Positions 42,120 to 50,149 of a stretch of 64,000 nt of DNA are shown here, piece after piece. The DNA comes from Thermoanaerobaculia bacterium (GTDB lineage: Bacteria; Acidobacteriota; Thermoanaerobaculia; Multivoradales; Multivoraceae). Location: positions 1-64,000 of the forward strand of contig JAJEBV010000042.1 of NCBI GenBank assembly GCA_022822365.1, read 5' to 3'. The position numbers were made by a program, and so were the translations under genes. Within the stretch, counting starts at the first letter, position 1, and each line of letters opens with the position of its first letter. The notes beneath the pieces are model-generated. The model saw nothing but the letters and a program-made list of their open reading frames with translations. It ran no database searches and was not told the origin of the DNA.

Positions 42120-42689
42120 GTGGTGGATCGAGGCACTTCAGGCGCTCCCGCTCGTATCGGGATCGTCACCGTCTCGGACCGCGCGTCCCGGGGGGTGTAC
42201 GAGGACCGCGGCGGGCCGGCGATCCGTGACTACCTGGCGGAAGTCCTGACCTCGCCTTGGGAACCGTGTGCCCGCGTCGTCGAGGACGAGGTCGAGCAGA
42301 TCGCGGCCGCTCTTCGTGAACTCTGCGACGAAGAGGGCTGCTGCCTGGTCGTGACGACCGGCGGCACCGGGCCGGCCGCGCGCGACGTGACCCCGGAGGC
42401 GACTCTGGCCGTGTCCGAGAAGGAGATGCCCGGGTTCGGCGAGCTGATGCGGCAGGTGTCGCTCCTGGCGGTGCCGACGGCGATCCTCTCGCGCCAGACG
42501 GCGGGGATTCGGGGCTCCTCGCTGATCGTCAACCTGCCGGGACAGCCGAAGGCGATCGGCGAGTGCCTGGACGCCGTGTTCCCGGCGATCCCCTACTGTG
42601 TCGACCTGATCGGCGGGCCGTACCTGACGACGAACGAGGCGCGGATCAAGGCGTTCCGGCCGAAGTCGGCGAAGAAGCCGGGCACTTGA
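42120..42689 (+). CDS. mogA: Molybdopterin adenylyltransferase, MogA/MoaB type
   Basis: A 189-residue MoCF-biosynthesis protein. IGIVTVSDRASRGVYEDRGG, VVTTGGTGPAARDVTPEATL and the C-terminal LIVNLPGQPKAIGECLDAVFP match MogA/MoaB, which adenylylates molybdopterin before metal insertion. The active-site Asp is in GPAARDVTPEA. GTG at 42120 (or the next codon, also GTG) is chosen because the family fold starts within 10 residues and a TAGGCT element is 7 bases upstream. It is followed 11 bases later by a penicillin-acylase-type lipoprotein gene. A second molybdopterin-binding protein is encoded at 50150. Confidence 0.88.
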   Translation: MVDRGTSGAPARIGIVTVSDRASRGVYEDRGGPAIRDYLAEVLTSPWEPCARVVEDEVEQIAAALRELCDEEGCCLVVTTGGTGPAARDVTPEATLAVSEKEMPGFGELMRQVSLLAVPTAILSRQTAGIRGSSLIVNLPGQPKAIGECLDAVFPAIPYCVDLIGGPYLTTNEARIKAFRPKSAKKPGT

Positions 42690-42700
42690 GGAGGATCGGA

Positions 42701-44932
42701 GTGGAGAAGCGGGGGAGGAGGTCTGCGTTCCGGCTGCTCCCCGTTGTGCCATTGCTTGCGCTGGCCGCGGCCTGTGCACCGCCGGGCGGCGGCGGCGAGG
42801 AAGCGACGGTCTACCGCGACACCTGGGGCGTCCCCCACATCTACGCTGAGTCCGCCGAGGCCGGGCTCTACGCCTCCGGCTGGGCGATGGCCGAGGACCG
42901 GCTGTCGCAACTGCTCGAGAACTACCTCTTCGGGCTCGGCGAGTACGCCGCCGCCTTCGGCCCCGGCAACAACGACGCCTGGGTCCGGTCCGACCTCGAG
43001 TCGCGGATGTGGGACCACTACGGCACCGCGAAGCGCCACTACGAGGCGAAGCTCAACCCGGAACTCCGCCGGCACCTCGCGGCGTTCATCGCCGGCATCA
43101 ACGACTACCTCGACGCGCATCCCGAGGAGGTGCCGGACTGGTGGGGCGACCGCCCGGTCGACGTCTACATGCCGGTCGCCTTCAGCCGCCAGTTCATCTG
43201 GAGCTGGCCGGCGGGGCAGGCGCGCTCCGACCTGCGGGCCGTCGGCATCGAACCGAGTTTCGACGTCGACCTGCGGGCCTCGAACCAGATCGCGCTGGCG
43301 CCTGAGCAGACGACCTTCGGCGCTGCGGCCCTGATCATCGACCCGCACCTCTCCTGGCTCGGCCGCCACCGCTACTGGGAGCTGCGGCTCCACGCCGGCG
43401 ACATCCACATCAGCGGCTTCGCTACTTCCGGCTTTCCCTACGTCAACTTGGGCCACAACGAACACGTCGCCTGGGCCCACACGACCGGCGGTCCCGACAC
43501 GGCCGACGTCTATGAGCTGACCCTCGATCCGGACGACCCGAGCCGCTACCTCTACGACGGCGAGTGGCGGCAGATGACGAGCCGGACAGTCGAGGTCTCC
43601 GTGGCGGGCGAGGCAGCGCCGCGCGAGACAACCTTCTGGTACTCGCACCACGGCCCGATCGTGGCCCGCCGGGGTGACCGGGCGTATGCCGCGGCGCTCG
43701 CCTACGAGGAGGAGATCGGCTACCTGGAGTCCAAGTACTGGTTCATGGTGGCCGAGGACTACGAAGGTGCCGCCGCGGCCCTGGACGTGCGCCAGATCAT
43801 GCCGCAGAACGTGATGATCGCCGACACCGGCGGCAACATCTACTACCAGCGGACCGGTCGCGTGCCGATCCGGCCGGACGGCTACGACTGGAGCCGGCCC
43901 GTCGACGGCTCGACCTCCGGGACCGAGTGGCTGAGCATCCACCCGGCGTCCGAGCTGATGTCCCTGCTCAACCCCGAGCGGGGCTACATGCAGAACAACA
44001 ACATCGGCCCGGACACGATGCTGGTCGGCTCGCCGCTCGTGCCGGAGCGTTACCCCGCCTATCTCTACAACCAGCCGGCCCTCTACACCCATCAGCGGGG
44101 CGCGGCCGCCGTTTCCCTGCTGGAAGCGAAACGGGAAGCCGGCGGCAAGTGGAGCGAGGAGGAGATCGTCGAACTGGCGCTCAACCGCTCGGTGTATCAG
44201 TACGAACGCTGGGTCGAGGAACTGACGCGCGCCCAGGCCGCAGTCCCCGCCCCGCGCACACCGCAGCACGCGGTCGTGATGAACGCGATCCTGAAATGGA
44301 ACGGCGTCTCCGAGCCGGACTCCCGGGGCGCTCTCGCCTACTTCCGCTGGCGCGAGGCGCTGCGTAATCTGGCCGGCGACGAACGAATGCGCGAGATGAC
44401 GTCCAGGGTCAACGACTACCTGGAGCTCTTCCGTGAGGCGCCCGAACCGCCCGGGCTGCGCGACGAGGACCTGCCACTGCTGGTCGAGGCGGTCGACATC
44501 GCGGCCGAGGCGCTGCAGGCGGGGCCGGGTGGTATCAGCATGCGGGCGACCTTCGGCGACGTGTTCCGGGTCGGTCGCCAGGACTCGAACGACGAGGTCT
44601 CCTGGCCGGTCGGCGGCGGCTCGCTCGGCGAGGCCGGCATGGCGACGATGCGTTCCATCGGCTTCAGCCCGCCGCGCGCTGACGGCCGGCGCTGGGGAAA
44701 CCGCGGCCAGACCTCAACCGAAGTCGTCATCCTGAGCAACCCGATCCGCAGCTACACCCAACCCCCGATCGGCCAGAGCGACCGCCCCGACTCACCCCAC
44801 TACCGCGACCAGGCCGAGAAGTTGTTCTCGCCCGGCGCCATGAAGCCGAGCTGGTTCGCCCGCGACGAGCTGCTCGCCGGCGGCGGCAAGAACGTCGCTT
44901 CCGAGATGCGGCTGGTCTACCGGCCGGAGTAG
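42701..44932 (+). CDS. Penicillin acylase family lipoprotein
   Basis: A 743-residue Ntn-hydrolase with a lipobox (LALAAAC, Cys25). VYRDTWGVPHIYAES and GWAMAEDRLSQLLENYLFGL start the alpha chain; the autocatalytic cleavage site should be before Ser194 in RASNQIAL, which matches the xSNxxA pattern of the family. IIDPHLSWLGRHRYWELRLH and NEHVAWAHTTGGPDTADVY follow. Relatives hydrolyse amide bonds of penicillins, acyl-homoserine lactones or other acyl amides; the substrate is not deducible. It should sit in the outer membrane or periplasm. AGGAGG precedes the GTG start by 7 bases. It is probably co-transcribed with mogA and the secreted protein gene 5 bases downstream. Confidence 0.9.
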   Translation: MEKRGRRSAFRLLPVVPLLALAAACAPPGGGGEEATVYRDTWGVPHIYAESAEAGLYASGWAMAEDRLSQLLENYLFGLGEYAAAFGPGNNDAWVRSDLESRMWDHYGTAKRHYEAKLNPELRRHLAAFIAGINDYLDAHPEEVPDWWGDRPVDVYMPVAFSRQFIWSWPAGQARSDLRAVGIEPSFDVDLRASNQIALAPEQTTFGAAALIIDPHLSWLGRHRYWELRLHAGDIHISGFATSGFPYVNLGHNEHVAWAHTTGGPDTADVYELTLDPDDPSRYLYDGEWRQMTSRTVEVSVAGEAAPRETTFWYSHHGPIVARRGDRAYAAALAYEEEIGYLESKYWFMVAEDYEGAAAALDVRQIMPQNVMIADTGGNIYYQRTGRVPIRPDGYDWSRPVDGSTSGTEWLSIHPASELMSLLNPERGYMQNNNIGPDTMLVGSPLVPERYPAYLYNQPALYTHQRGAAAVSLLEAKREAGGKWSEEEIVELALNRSVYQYERWVEELTRAQAAVPAPRTPQHAVVMNAILKWNGVSEPDSRGALAYFRWREALRNLAGDERMREMTSRVNDYLELFREAPEPPGLRDEDLPLLVEAVDIAAEALQAGPGGISMRATFGDVFRVGRQDSNDEVSWPVGGGSLGEAGMATMRSIGFSPPRADGRRWGNRGQTSTEVVILSNPIRSYTQPPIGQSDRPDSPHYRDQAEKLFSPGAMKPSWFARDELLAGGGKNVASEMRLVYRPE

Positions 44933-44937
44933 AGGAG

Positions 44938-45621
44938 ATGCGGCATCTTCCAAGGGCCTGGTGCGCCGCCGCGATCACGACCGCCGCGATGGCGGCGCCG
45001 GCAACCGTGTCGGCCCAGTCAGGCCACAACCTGGAGCGCCCCGAACACTGGAAGGTCCGCTACGACGGCGCCGACGAGGCAGCCGAACGCAACTTCGTCG
45101 TCATGCGCCCCGGCTGGCACGTCTACGCCGGCCCCGGCGGCCTGATCTGGGATCCAGGCAGCTTCGCCTCGGGTAACTACGCCGTCAAGAGCACGGTCTA
45201 TCTGTTCCCCGAAGGCGACCCCGAACGCTCCAGGTCAACCCGCGTCGACACCCCCTTCGGCCTCTTCCTGGGTGGCCGCGACCTGGAAGGGAAGGCGCCC
45301 GCCTACATCTCGTTCCAGATCGACAACGCCGGCCGCTTCCGCATCGCCCGGCACACAGGCGATGAGGTGCAGAACCTCGTGCCGTGGACCGGCAGCGATG
45401 CCGTCGCCGTGCTCGCCGATCCAGCCACATCACCCGCCGAGAACGTGCTGGAAGTTGATGTCCGTGGCGAACAGACGATCTTCTACATAGGCGGAGAAGT
45501 GGTCGCTGAGCTTCCGTCCACCGACCTCAGCCTGGACGGCCTGATCGGTCTAAGCGCCGGCGAAGGCCTCAGTCTCCACATCACCGAGATCGCCATCGGC
45601 CCGAACCGCCGAGACGTGTAG
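44938..45621 (+). CDS. Secreted beta-sandwich-like protein
   Basis: A 227-residue secreted protein with a signal peptide (AAAITTAAMAAPATVSAQ). The mature part has alternating strands (WHVYAGPGGLIWDPG, then YISFQIDNAGRFRIARH and LIGLSAGEGLSLHITEIAIG), reminiscent of concanavalin-like and DUF1080-type sandwiches, but no catalytic residues can be named. It starts 5 bases after the penicillin acylase gene and may serve with it. The end faces a hairpin repeat and a convergent gene. Confidence 0.65.
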   Translation: MRHLPRAWCAAAITTAAMAAPATVSAQSGHNLERPEHWKVRYDGADEAAERNFVVMRPGWHVYAGPGGLIWDPGSFASGNYAVKSTVYLFPEGDPERSRSTRVDTPFGLFLGGRDLEGKAPAYISFQIDNAGRFRIARHTGDEVQNLVPWTGSDAVAVLADPATSPAENVLEVDVRGEQTIFYIGGEVVAELPSTDLSLDGLIGLSAGEGLSLHITEIAIGPNRRDV

Positions 45622-45638
45622 CCCTCCGAATCCCTGTC

Positions 45639-45679
45639 GGTGCGCCGGCCTTCTGGCCGGCATTCTGGCGCGAAGCGCC
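45639..45679 (+). repeat. Dispersed multi-hairpin repeat, copy F
   Basis: Head GGTGC, stem GCCGGCC-TTCT-GGCCGGC (45644-45661), then GGCGC-GAA-GCGCC (45667-45679). Located between converging gene ends, so a bidirectional terminator role fits. Confidence 0.75.
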
Positions 45680-45707
45680 GGATTCAGGCTGCCGCGACCG
45701 CTAATCG

Positions 45708-46778
45708 CTAGTCGCCGCCGGTGCTGGCCGCCTTGCCGGCGCGCCAGTCGTCCTCGAGGATGCGCGCGCCGCGGAGCGTGCCGCCCATCGAGTAGTTGCC
45801 CTCGTGGCAGGCGTACTCGTAGACGCGTTCCTGGTCGCGCTTCCAGATGTACTCGCCGGACCAGGGCGCTTCCCAGGTAGCCGGGTCGTCCATCGTGAAG
45901 TGGTAGAGGATGTTTCCGTCCGGCTGCAGCGTCAGCCGCTCCGTGACGTGGAGATCCTTCGTCGCGCCGCGCAGGAAACCGTCGGGCCGGAAGTGCACCG
46001 AGTCGATGACCAGGGTGTCGCCTTCCCACCAGCCGACCGAGTCGCCCAGCCAGCGCCGCTCCTCCGGGCTCGGGTGCTCGTCGTTCAGGCGGATGATCCG
46101 GGCGTCGTGGACCATCTCGATCAGGATCATGATGTGGTCTTCGGTCTGCACAACCCGCTTGTAGTTGTTGTAGCCGCTCGGGAACGTCGGCGTGGCGCCG
46201 GTGAAGCCGAGGATGCAGCGCTCGCTGATCGGCAGCGACTCGGGCCCGTCGTAGGGGCCCGGCCCGTCGAGTTCCAGCCACCAGGCGACGCCCTCGTTCG
46301 GGCGGCGCAGCTTGGCGCGCTCCGCGAATCTCGCCTTCGCCGCGTCGGTCGTTTCCGGCATGCGGCCGTTCGGCGGATCGATGATGATCGAGGTCCGGAA
46401 CTTCCCGTCCACCGCGAACGTGTCCGTGCCGCGGTCGAGCCAGAAGCTGTTGTAGCCGCCCACGTTGCCCGCCGCGCCGGGCGAGCCGTCACCGCCCTCC
46501 GGCGGCGCTTCGCGGTCCGGATCGGAGACCTGGTGGCGGTCGGCCCGCGCCTTCGCCGCGTCGGTGGCGATCTTCTGGGCCTCCTCCGGCGTCAGGTACA
46601 GGTTCTCGCCGTACTCCTCCGGCCGCTGCAACGGCGTCAGCGTGGCGGCGTCGTAGGTGCCGGTCAGGTCCGGCTTGCCGTTCGCGGCGCGCTTGATCTC
46701 GCCCTCGGCCGCGAGGGCCGGCGCCGCGATCAGCAGCACGAGGATGGCGGCCAAGGCTGCGGGAACTCGGACTCTCAT
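45708..46778 (-). CDS. Unrecognised secreted protein, paralogue 1
   Basis: A 356-residue protein with a Sec signal (AALAAILVLLIAAPALAA). The mature part begins GKPDLTGTYDAATLTPLQRP and contains PNGRMPETTDAAKARF, SERCILGFTGATPTFP, a long block DHIMILIEMVHDARIIRLND, WWEGDTLVIDSVHF and the C-terminal YEYACHEGNYSMGG. Two Cys (in SERCILGF and YACHEG) are conserved among the three copies in the window and could pair. I recognise the family only as a conserved secreted protein of unknown function in Acidobacteria-like genomes. CAGGAGGAC lies before the ATG, and the 5' region to about -40, including TAGACT, is shared with paralogue 3. Confidence 0.8.
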   Translation of the reverse strand: MRVRVPAALAAILVLLIAAPALAAEGEIKRAANGKPDLTGTYDAATLTPLQRPEEYGENLYLTPEEAQKIATDAAKARADRHQVSDPDREAPPEGGDGSPGAAGNVGGYNSFWLDRGTDTFAVDGKFRTSIIIDPPNGRMPETTDAAKARFAERAKLRRPNEGVAWWLELDGPGPYDGPESLPISERCILGFTGATPTFPSGYNNYKRVVQTEDHIMILIEMVHDARIIRLNDEHPSPEERRWLGDSVGWWEGDTLVIDSVHFRPDGFLRGATKDLHVTERLTLQPDGNILYHFTMDDPATWEAPWSGEYIWKRDQERVYEYACHEGNYSMGGTLRGARILEDDWRAGKAASTGGD

Positions 46779-46837
46779 TCTGCGTCCTCCTGTTTCGACT
46801 GGATGGCGGGAGTCTAGCGGAGGACTGCCACCGAAGT

Positions 46838-46978
46838 CGTTCAATCTGGAACGAGAAGGCCGTGACGGCGGGGCGGATCCGGCAGCGGATCGGGGCCGTG
46901 ATGCGGTGGGCCATGGCCTGGGGCCAGTGGCCCGACAACCCGGCCGGCGAGCCGATCACGGCGGCGCGTCATCGGTAG
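46838..46978 (+). pseudogene. Integrase (tyrosine recombinase) remnant
   Basis: A 46-codon fragment on the plus strand, ending at TAG, reads SIWNEKAVTAGRIRQRIGAV and continues with MRWAMAWGQWPDNPAGEPIT. This matches the end of the core-binding domain of P4-type phage and island integrases (IW..K..TA.RVR.RI..V..WA......NPA). No start, catalytic domain or further homology is visible on either side, so it is a relic. It lies in the gap between secreted paralogue 1 and hicB, marking past insertion of a mobile element. Confidence 0.7.
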
Positions 46979-46986
46979 TCAGGGTG

Positions 46987-46992
46987 TACGAT
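46987..46992 (+). promoter_or_regulatory. Putative -10 element TACGAT for hicBA
   Basis: TACGAT ends 7 bases before the hicB ATG, with no Shine-Dalgarno between. No clear operator palindrome was seen beside it. Confidence 0.4.
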
Positions 46993-46999
46993 TGGTCCC

Positions 47000-47236
47000 A
47001 TGACGGAACGTCGCCGTGCCAGCCGAGACTCCGCCTACACTGCGGTTGTTGAGCGCTGCGCCGACACCGGTTTCTACGTTGGCTACGTACCAGGTCTGCC
47101 CGGCGCTCACAGCCAGGCCGAGACACTTGAGGAGCTCAACGCGAATCTCCGTGAGGTGATCAGTCTGATCCTCGAGGACGGACCGCCTCCAATGACGGGA
47201 GAGTTCGTCGGCACTCAGGTCGTCGTCGTCGCATAG
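47000..47236 (+). CDS. hicB: HicB family antitoxin
   Basis: A 78-residue short HicB-type protein. [20 protein letters not shown], then [20 protein letters not shown] and the tail VGTQVVVVA are the degenerate RNase-H-like fold typical of HicB. A separate DNA-binding domain, present in longer HicB proteins, is missing. It lies 7 bases before hicA, the less common antitoxin-first order. It would neutralise HicA by direct binding. The pair follows an integrase remnant, consistent with arrival on a mobile element. Confidence 0.88.
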   Translation: MTERRRASRDSAYTAVVERCADTGFYVGYVPGLPGAHSQAETLEELNANLREVISLILEDGPPPMTGEFVGTQVVVVA

Positions 47237-47243
47237 AGGACGC

Positions 47244-47471
47244 GTGCCATCGATTCCCGTCCTGACGGCGCGCGAGACCATTCGGATCCTCGCCAAACTC
47301 GGCTTTGAGGAAGTCCGCCAGCGGGGTTCGCACAAGCGGTTCCGCCATCCGGATGGACGCGCCACGACGGTTCCGGTCCACAAGGGCCGCGATCTCTCGC
47401 CGGTTCTGCTGCGCCGGATAGCCCGCGATGTCGGCCTGACGATCCAGGAGTTGGTCGCGCGGCCGCGGTAG
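47244..47471 (+). CDS. hicA: HicA family mRNA interferase toxin
   Basis: A 75-residue HicA of the YcfA-like dsRBD fold. The N-terminal helix ([18 protein letters not shown]) leads to the family motif [13 protein letters not shown] with the catalytic His, then [19 protein letters not shown]. It should cleave mRNA independently of translation and stop growth when HicB is lost. The start is GTG. Together with hicB it is a complete type II toxin-antitoxin pair. Confidence 0.9.
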   Translation: MPSIPVLTARETIRILAKLGFEEVRQRGSHKRFRHPDGRATTVPVHKGRDLSPVLLRRIARDVGLTIQELVARPR

Positions 47472-47549
47472 GTGGCGTCCTAGGACATTCCCCCGTCCGC
47501 TGCTTGCGCGACAGTGGTGTCTCAGGGGGGGAGAGAGCCGTGTGCGAGA

Positions 47550-48281
47550 GTGGCGCGCGTGTCTCGACTAGCCCACCGACTCGCCATGCTCGCGCTGTGG
47601 GTTCCGGCAGCGCCGATGGCCCTGCCGGCCCAGACGGCGGCCCTCGCCCAGGCGACGGACGAGGTCCACCCCATCCGGTTGCGGCTGGACGAGCGAAACG
47701 CCGCGATCCGGACCGCTCATCTGGAACTCCGCTTCGGCAATGTCGACCTCGATGGCACGAAGGCTGACGGTCGTATCGAGTTGTACTTCGACGGCGCGAA
47801 CTACCTCCAGAGGCTTCATCTGGGTGGCGCCGTTCTGGTCGAGATGGAGAAGGACGGCGCTCTTTACAGCTACACGATCGATCCGGACGGGAATCCCACA
47901 CGTATCTCGACGAGCGACGCGAGGGGATCGATCGAGCGGTCCTTCTGGAGCCTGCTGCCTTCGCTCACGCGGGAACCGGCGAATCTCGTTGAGGACGAAT
48001 CAGCCGTATCGGCGAGCGAGGATCATCTGACGATCGCTCAGGCCGGGAACGTCTTTTGGATCGACAGGGAGACGGGGGATGTCGTTCGGATGGAGCGCTC
48101 AGACGCGGTTGTCGAGTACGGGAACTTCGTTGTCCGGGACGGCTTGAGGTTCCCGACCCGGATCTCGTCGCGCACCGTGGCGACGGGCGAAGTCGTGACC
48201 CTGGAGGTCGACCACGTCGAACTCAACGGCCCGGTCGATCCAGCGCTGTTCGCGACGCTGGATCCGCCAGGCCATCCGTGA
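47550..48281 (+). CDS. Exported protein, outer-membrane-lipoprotein-sorting-like
   Basis: A roughly 243-residue protein with a hydrophobic N-terminus (AMLALWVPAAPMALPAQ) suggesting export. The mature sequence DLDGTKADGRIELYFDGANY, with HLGGAVLVEMEKDGALYSYT and YGNFVVRDGLRFPTRISSRT, has the strand pattern of the LolA/outer-membrane lipoprotein-sorting fold, but the similarity is weak. Several GTG starts are possible (47514, 47550, 47559). The gene sits between hicA and the decayed paralogue, so it may be part of the inserted segment. No operon partner is clear. Confidence 0.55.
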   Translation: MARVSRLAHRLAMLALWVPAAPMALPAQTAALAQATDEVHPIRLRLDERNAAIRTAHLELRFGNVDLDGTKADGRIELYFDGANYLQRLHLGGAVLVEMEKDGALYSYTIDPDGNPTRISTSDARGSIERSFWSLLPSLTREPANLVEDESAVSASEDHLTIAQAGNVFWIDRETGDVVRMERSDAVVEYGNFVVRDGLRFPTRISSRTVATGEVVTLEVDHVELNGPVDPALFATLDPPGHP

Positions 48282-48302
48282 TGGCCAGCGGACGAGGGGC
48301 CG

Positions 48303-48926
48303 CTAGTCCCCGCTGCCGCCGCCGGTACTCCCAACCTCCGTCGCCGCAGCGTCCGCCTCCAGAATCCGCGCTCCGCGCAACGTGTTCCCCATCGCGTAGT
48401 TGCCCTCGTGGCAGGCGTACTCGTAGACGAGTTCGGGGCGGTTCCTCCAGATGTACTCGCCGGATCAGGGGGTCTCCCAGGTGGCGGGATCGTCCATCGT
48501 GAACTGGTAGAGGATGTCGCCGTTCGGTTGAAGGGTCAGGCGCTCGGTGACGTGGAGCTCCTGGGTCGATCCGCGCAGGAAGGTCCTGGGGTTGAAGTTC
48601 ACCGAGTCGATGACGAGGGTGTCGCCTTCCCACCAGCCGACGGAGTCTCCCAGCCACTTGCGCTCTTCGGGGCTCGGGTGCTCGTCGTTCAGGCGGACGA
48701 TGCGGGCGTCGTGGTTCATCTCGATCAGGATCACCCGCGTGAGGTAGAGGTTCTCGCCGTAATCCTCGGGCCGCTGGAGCGGCGTCAGCGTGGCCGCGTC
48801 GTAGTTGCCGTGCAGGTCGGGCCGACTGTCGGGCATGCGCTTGATGTCGTCCTGGGCTCCGGCTGCGGGCGCCGTGCCCAGCAGCAGGACGATGGCGGTC
48901 AGGGCCGCGGGGATTCCGTTTCTCAT
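48303..48926 (-). pseudogene. Decayed paralogue 2 of the secreted family
   Basis: Homologous to the neighbouring full copies at both ends but damaged twice. After the signal peptide and DAATLTPLQRPEDYGENLYL it jumps straight to VILIEMNHDARIVRLND, an in-frame deletion of about 145 codons; and the Trp of the TP-W-SGEYIW segment is TGA, stopping translation at residue 153 (48465). Beyond the stop the same frame continues with good homology to the normal C-terminus (YEYACHEGNYAMG) down to TAG at 48303. The ATG at 48926 lies 20 bases after paralogue 3. A sequencing error at the TGA is possible, but not for the deletion. Confidence 0.85.
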
Positions 48927-48946
48927 TCCTGGTCCTCCGGGTTCGA

Positions 48947-50026
48947 TCAGTCGCCGCTGCCGGCGCCGGTGCTGCCGGCCTTCGCGGCCAGCGCGTCGGC
49001 CTCGAGCACCCGGGCGCCGCGCAGCGTGCCGCCCATCGAGTAGTTCCCTTCGTGGCAGGCGTACTCGTAGACGTCCACGGGGCTGCGCTTCCAGATGTAC
49101 TCGCCGGACCAGGGGACGTCCCAGGTGGCCGGATCGTCGATCGTGAACCGGTACAGGATGTTCCCGTCCGGCTGCAGCGTGAGGCGCTCCGTGACGTGGG
49201 ATTCCTGGGTGGCGCCGCGCAGGACGGCCTTCGGGTGGAAGTTCCGCGAGTCGATGACCAGGGTGTCGCCTTCCCACCAGCCGATCGAGTGGCCGAGCCA
49301 CTTCCGCTCTTCGGGGCTCGGGTGCTCCGCGTTCAGGCGCACGATGCGGGCGTCGTGGACCATCTCGATCAGGATCATGATGTGGTCCTCGGTCTGGACC
49401 ACACGCTTGAAGTTGTTGTAGAGGCTGGGGAAGGTCGGCGTCGCGCCGGTGAAGCCGACGATGCAGCGCTCGGTCACCGGCAGCGTCTCCGGGCCGTCGT
49501 ACGGGCCGTGGCCGTCGATGTCGAGCCACCAGGCGGAGCCGTCGTTCGGACGGCGCAGCCGGCGGCGCTCGGCGGACCTCGCCTTGCCGGCCGCGGTCAT
49601 CTCCGGGATGCGGCCGTTCGGAGGATCGAAGATGATCGAGGTGCGGAACTTGCCGTCGACCGCGAACGCCTCGGTCCCGGTTTCGACCCAGAAACGGTTG
49701 TAGCCGCCGACGTTGCCGGCGCCGCCCGATGTCCCGTCGCCGCCGACTGGCGGCGGTTTGCGGTTCGGGTCGGAGACCTGGTGCCGGTCGGCGGCGTACT
49801 TGGCGGCGTCCGCCTCGATCTTCGCCGCGTCCTCGGGGCTCAGGAAGAGGTTGTCGCCGTACTTCTCGTCCCGCTGGAGCGGCGTCAGGGTGCCGGCGTC
49901 GAAGGTGCCGGTCAGGTCGGGCTTGCCGTTGGCGGCTCGCTTGACGTCGCTCTGGGCGGTCAGCGCGGGGGCCGCGATCAGCAGGGCGAGGATGGCGATC
50001 AGCGCCGCGGGGACTCGGACCTTCAT
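48947..50026 (-). CDS. Unrecognised secreted protein, paralogue 3
   Basis: A 359-residue copy of the family at 45708, with a Sec signal (ALIAILALLIAAPALTAQ), GKPDLTGTFDAGTLTPLQR, PNGRIPEMTAAGKARSAERR, TERCIVGFTGATPTFPS, IMILIEMVHDARIVRLNAEH and YEYACHEGNYSMGG. Both conserved Cys remain. No catalytic motif is recognised. The leader resembles that of paralogue 1: TACACT about 30 bases before the ATG and a GGAGGAC site. The decayed copy follows in the same direction, showing local duplication. Confidence 0.82.
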   Translation of the reverse strand: MKVRVPAALIAILALLIAAPALTAQSDVKRAANGKPDLTGTFDAGTLTPLQRDEKYGDNLFLSPEDAAKIEADAAKYAADRHQVSDPNRKPPPVGGDGTSGGAGNVGGYNRFWVETGTEAFAVDGKFRTSIIFDPPNGRIPEMTAAGKARSAERRRLRRPNDGSAWWLDIDGHGPYDGPETLPVTERCIVGFTGATPTFPSLYNNFKRVVQTEDHIMILIEMVHDARIVRLNAEHPSPEERKWLGHSIGWWEGDTLVIDSRNFHPKAVLRGATQESHVTERLTLQPDGNILYRFTIDDPATWDVPWSGEYIWKRSPVDVYEYACHEGNYSMGGTLRGARVLEADALAAKAGSTGAGSGD

Positions 50027-50091
50027 TCTGTGTCCTCCGATGTCGATTGGATGGCCGGAGTGTAACGGAGTCGACGGTCGGCACCTCCGGA

Positions 50092-50137
50092 GGCCGGCGC
50101 TTTGCGCCGGATGCCGGCGAGGGCGCCGGCGCACCCA
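50092..50137 (-). repeat. Dispersed multi-hairpin repeat, copy H, inverted
   Basis: Read on the minus strand: head CTGGGTGC, stem GCCGGCG-CCCT-CGCCGGC, then CATCCGGCG and the stem CCGGCGC-AAA-GCGCCGG. It lies between the molybdopterin-binding gene and paralogue 3, which run in the same direction. Confidence 0.7.
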
Positions 50138-50149
50138 GTGTGGACTTTG

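Noticed and set aside
42701..44932. Specific call as penicillin acylase or quorum-quenching lactone acylase
   Set aside because: The Ntn-hydrolase family is clear but substrate-pocket residues cannot be assigned by reading, so only the family is given.
48477..48479. TGA in the decayed paralogue as a selenocysteine or recoded Trp codon
   Set aside because: The paralogues have Trp (TGG) here, no selenocysteine insertion element was seen, and the same gene has a large deletion, so pseudogenisation is simpler.
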